DNA from: Candidatus Aminicenantota bacterium
GTDB taxonomy: Bacteria; Acidobacteriota; UBA4820; DSQY01
DNA length: 6,367 nt
NCBI GenBank assembly: GCA_027365515.1
Contig: DAHXMK010000333.1
Location: 1 to 6,367, forward strand
Reading direction: 5' to 3'
In this document: positions 4,723-6,367 of the stretch, one piece after another
Numbering within the stretch: position 1 is the stretch's first letter
Layout: every line of letters starts with the position of its first letter
Translations under genes and position numbers: made by a program
The notes under the pieces: model-generated
The model's database searches: none
The model's input: only the letters and a program-made list of their open reading frames with translations
What the model was told of the DNA's origin: nothing

Positions 4723-6367
4723 ATGCGTAAGTTTCTTCTCATGACGCTATTGGTGCTTGTTGCGGCTCCGCCACTGTTCGCGTCAAACATACTGTTCGAC
4801 GCGTCGCACCACGAGATGGCCGGAAACGCCGACTGGGTGGTTGATGCCGACGCATGGAACCTCTCCATGACCGCCTACAGCACCCCCACCTGCAAGACCA
4901 CCAGCGAGGCCAACCCGCAGCGATACCCAACACCCGCGCAATCAGGCATCACGTCAACAACGGCGGAAACATACTGGACCGGGGCAATTTCCTCCTGGGG
5001 AATTGACCTGGCAAAGGCGGGCCACACGATCGAGACGCTCCCGAACGGCGGGCTGATCACTTACGGCGACGGCACAAATCCACAGGACCTCTCCCACTAC
5101 CAGCTTTTTATCGTGGTCGAGCCGCAGACGCCATTCACCTCCGCCGAAAAAAGCGCCATTCTCGCCTTCGTGAACGCCGGCGGCGGCCTCTTCATGGTCG
5201 GCGACCACGAAACCTCAGACCGGGATTGCGACGGGTGGGAAAGCCCCAAGATCTGGAACGACCTGATGGGCGCCACCTCAACGACGAGCACCGGCATCTT
5301 CGGGATCTGGATGCGCGAACTCGGCTCGCAATCAAGCGGTACGGAAGACTGGTTCGACGACGGGACGGACAACAACGTCAGCACTGATCCGGCCGACCCC
5401 ATCATCCACGGCCCCTTTGGGGACGGAACTGGCGGCATCGGCTTTTTCGGCGCCACCTCTATGGACATTGACACGACAAAGGCCACGGCGCACGTCTGGC
5501 GCACCGGCCAAACGCACAACAACCTGAGGGTGACATTCGCGACCGCGACTTATGGAATGGGGCGAGTGGCGGCAATAGGCGACTCCTCGCCGGCGGACGA
5601 CGGGACTGGCGACCCTGGTGACACGCTTTATGGGGGCTGGGACAAGGCGGTGGGCGGCGTCAACAACCGCGAGATACACTTGAACGCGTGCGCATGGCTC
5701 CTAAATCCTCCGGCCGATACGACTCCGCCGCAAATTACGTCGGGGCCGTCGGTGGCTCATTCCGATTGTTCCGCGGCCGTTTCATGGACGACCGACGAGG
5801 CCGCGACTTCGGCCGTTGACTACGGCCTCACCTCCTCATACGGCAGCAGCGCTTCCGTCGCCGGCTATTCTTCCTCTCACAGCGTCACCTTGTTGAGCCT
5901 GTCGCCGTCGGCGACTTACCACTACAGGGTTTCGTCGTCGGACGCCGCCGGAAACGGCCCCACTCGAAGTTCCGACGCGACTTTCACGACTTCCGCCGGA
6001 GCGCCTCCCGTAATCACGGGCGGCCCTTCGGCCGGCGGCATCGCCGGCGCTTCCGCCACGATTTCCTGGGCCACCGACGAAGCCGCGACTTCCGAGGTCG
6101 AGTATGGCCTGACCTCATCATACGGCCAGAGTTCCTCCGTGACGGGATACCTCGCGGCTCACGCGGTTCAGCTATCCGGGCTTTCGCCCGAAACTACTTA
6201 CCACTTCAGGGTCTTGTCAACGGACGCGTGCGGGAACGGCCCATCCGCCAGCGCCGACGCGGTTTTCACGACGGGCGCCGCCTCGTTGGACATCTCGGGG
6301 TGGATCCTCAAGCAGCACAACAGCGAGCTTGCCTACACCTTCCCCCAAGGCACGACGATTCCCTCGG
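4723..6367 (+). CDS. Secreted multidomain protein: amidotransferase-like domain, two FN3 repeats, lamin-tail domain (3' end cut)
   Basis: The frame is open for 548 residues to the right edge, so the C-terminus is missing. Residues 1-20 are a Sec signal peptide (MRKFLLMTLLVLV..., cleavage likely after LFA). Residues about 22-328 form one domain: ILFDASHHEMAGNADW opens it, followed by AISSWGIDLAKAGHTIETL, SHYQLFIVVEPQTPF, EKSAILAFVNAGGGLFMVGDHE and later GRVAAIGDSSPADD. This strand-helix pattern with a GGGLF turn resembles the class I glutamine-amidotransferase-like fold (ThuA/DUF4350-like), but no catalytic Cys nucleophile is evident. DRDCDG (167-171 with D166 context) looks like a calcium loop. 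Two fibronectin type III modules follow (about 334-424 and 430-517). DISGWILKQHNSELAYTF at 523-540 and PQGTTIP are hallmarks of a lamin-tail domain. Proteins of this make-up are exported and often bind surfaces or polymers; the role here is unknown. The link to the polysaccharide genes is by operon only. Confidence 0.88.
   Translation, partial: MRKFLLMTLLVLVAAPPLFASNILFDASHHEMAGNADWVVDADAWNLSMTAYSTPTCKTTSEANPQRYPTPAQSGITSTTAETYWTGAISSWGIDLAKAGHTIETLPNGGLITYGDGTNPQDLSHYQLFIVVEPQTPFTSAEKSAILAFVNAGGGLFMVGDHETSDRDCDGWESPKIWNDLMGATSTTSTGIFGIWMRELGSQSSGTEDWFDDGTDNNVSTDPADPIIHGPFGDGTGGIGFFGATSMDIDTTKATAHVWRTGQTHNNLRVTFATATYGMGRVAAIGDSSPADDGTGDPGDTLYGGWDKAVGGVNNREIHLNACAWLLNPPADTTPPQITSGPSVAHSDCSAAVSWTTDEAATSAVDYGLTSSYGSSASVAGYSSSHSVTLLSLSPSATYHYRVSSSDAAGNGPTRSSDATFTTSAGAPPVITGGPSAGGIAGASATISWATDEAATSEVEYGLTSSYGQSSSVTGYLAAHAVQLSGLSPETTYHFRVLSTDACGNGPSASADAVFTTGAASLDISGWILKQHNSELAYTFPQGTTIPS
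5719..6273 (+). repeat. Tandem pair of fibronectin type III modules, about 94-residue period
   Basis: Two successive modules share W-(T/A)-TDEAATS-x-V-(D/E)-YGLTSSYG, a central H-(S/A)-V-x-L turn, LSP-x-(A/T)-TYH-(Y/F)-RV, and D-A-(A/C)-GNGP ending in FTT. The period is 94 codons (282 nt) across most of the length. The best-matching stretches, 5782-5844 and 6064-6126, agree at 51 of 63 bases by my hand count, with most differences at third codon positions. This fits an internal duplication that is not recent. The type matches FN3 modules of bacterial extracellular enzymes and adhesins that act as spacers. Confidence 0.85.
6289..6367 (+). other. Start of a lamin-tail (LTD) domain, cut by the window edge
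   Basis: Directly after the second FN3 module the protein reads LDISGWILK, then YTFPQGTTIP, the central S-G-W-x-L strand and F-P-x-G-T-x-I turn of lamin-tail domains. The usual earlier part (an INEI-like strand and an EFIEL-like strand) is absent before it, so the domain looks short at its N-side. In bacteria this domain occurs in secreted and surface proteins; its ligand is generally unclear. Confidence 0.7.

Noticed and set aside
5097..5679. Two overlapping minus-strand open frames opposite the lamin-tail protein gene
   Set aside because: The plus-strand frame here is continuous from a good ribosome binding site and encodes recognisable domains; the antisense products are featureless.

Overview
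The window comes from a GC-rich Gram-negative bacterium. An outer-membrane TolC-type channel and a periplasmic-facing polysaccharide polymerase/ligase both imply an outer membrane. The TolC-like protein carries a stretch around NNPVYVFMGKL...NNPDPLTNYQTR that I associate with delta-proteobacteria-like (Desulfuromonadota/Myxococcota/Nitrospirota-type) efflux channels. The taxonomic guess is therefore 'deltaproteobacterium-like', with low confidence. No rRNA, tRNA, CRISPR array, transposase or integrase was seen.

Layout. Positions 1-990 hold, on the minus strand, the first 330 residues of a TolC-family outer-membrane protein whose C-terminus lies beyond the left edge. Positions 991-1189 are a divergent intergenic region, with one weak TAAAAT -10-like hexamer facing each way. 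From about 1190 to the right edge there is a compact plus-strand operon of three genes: (1) a GT4-type glycosyltransferase (to 2347); (2) a 787-residue multi-pass membrane protein of the O-antigen ligase/Wzy polymerase family with a periplasmic extension of about 280 residues (2344-4707, 4-nt ATGA overlap with gene 1); (3) a secreted multidomain protein (4723 to the edge, partial) with a signal peptide, a glutamine-amidotransferase-like domain, two fibronectin type III repeats and the start of a lamin-tail domain. It lies 15 nt behind gene 2 with a strong Shine-Dalgarno.

Reading of the system. Genes 1 and 2 are a normal pairing for making and polymerising or ligating a surface or exopolysaccharide. 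The glycosyltransferase would build the lipid-linked repeat unit on the cytoplasmic face, and the membrane protein would join units, or move the glycan to an acceptor, on the periplasmic face. The unusual parts are the two beta-rich domains fused to the polymerase/ligase and the tight linkage to a Sec-exported, adhesin-like protein that ends in a lamin-tail domain. My inference is a cell-envelope polysaccharide locus that co-expresses a surface or extracellular protein, perhaps one that binds or organises the glycan; nothing in the sequence proves that link. The TolC gene is transcribed away from this operon and probably belongs to a separate efflux operon continuing to the left.
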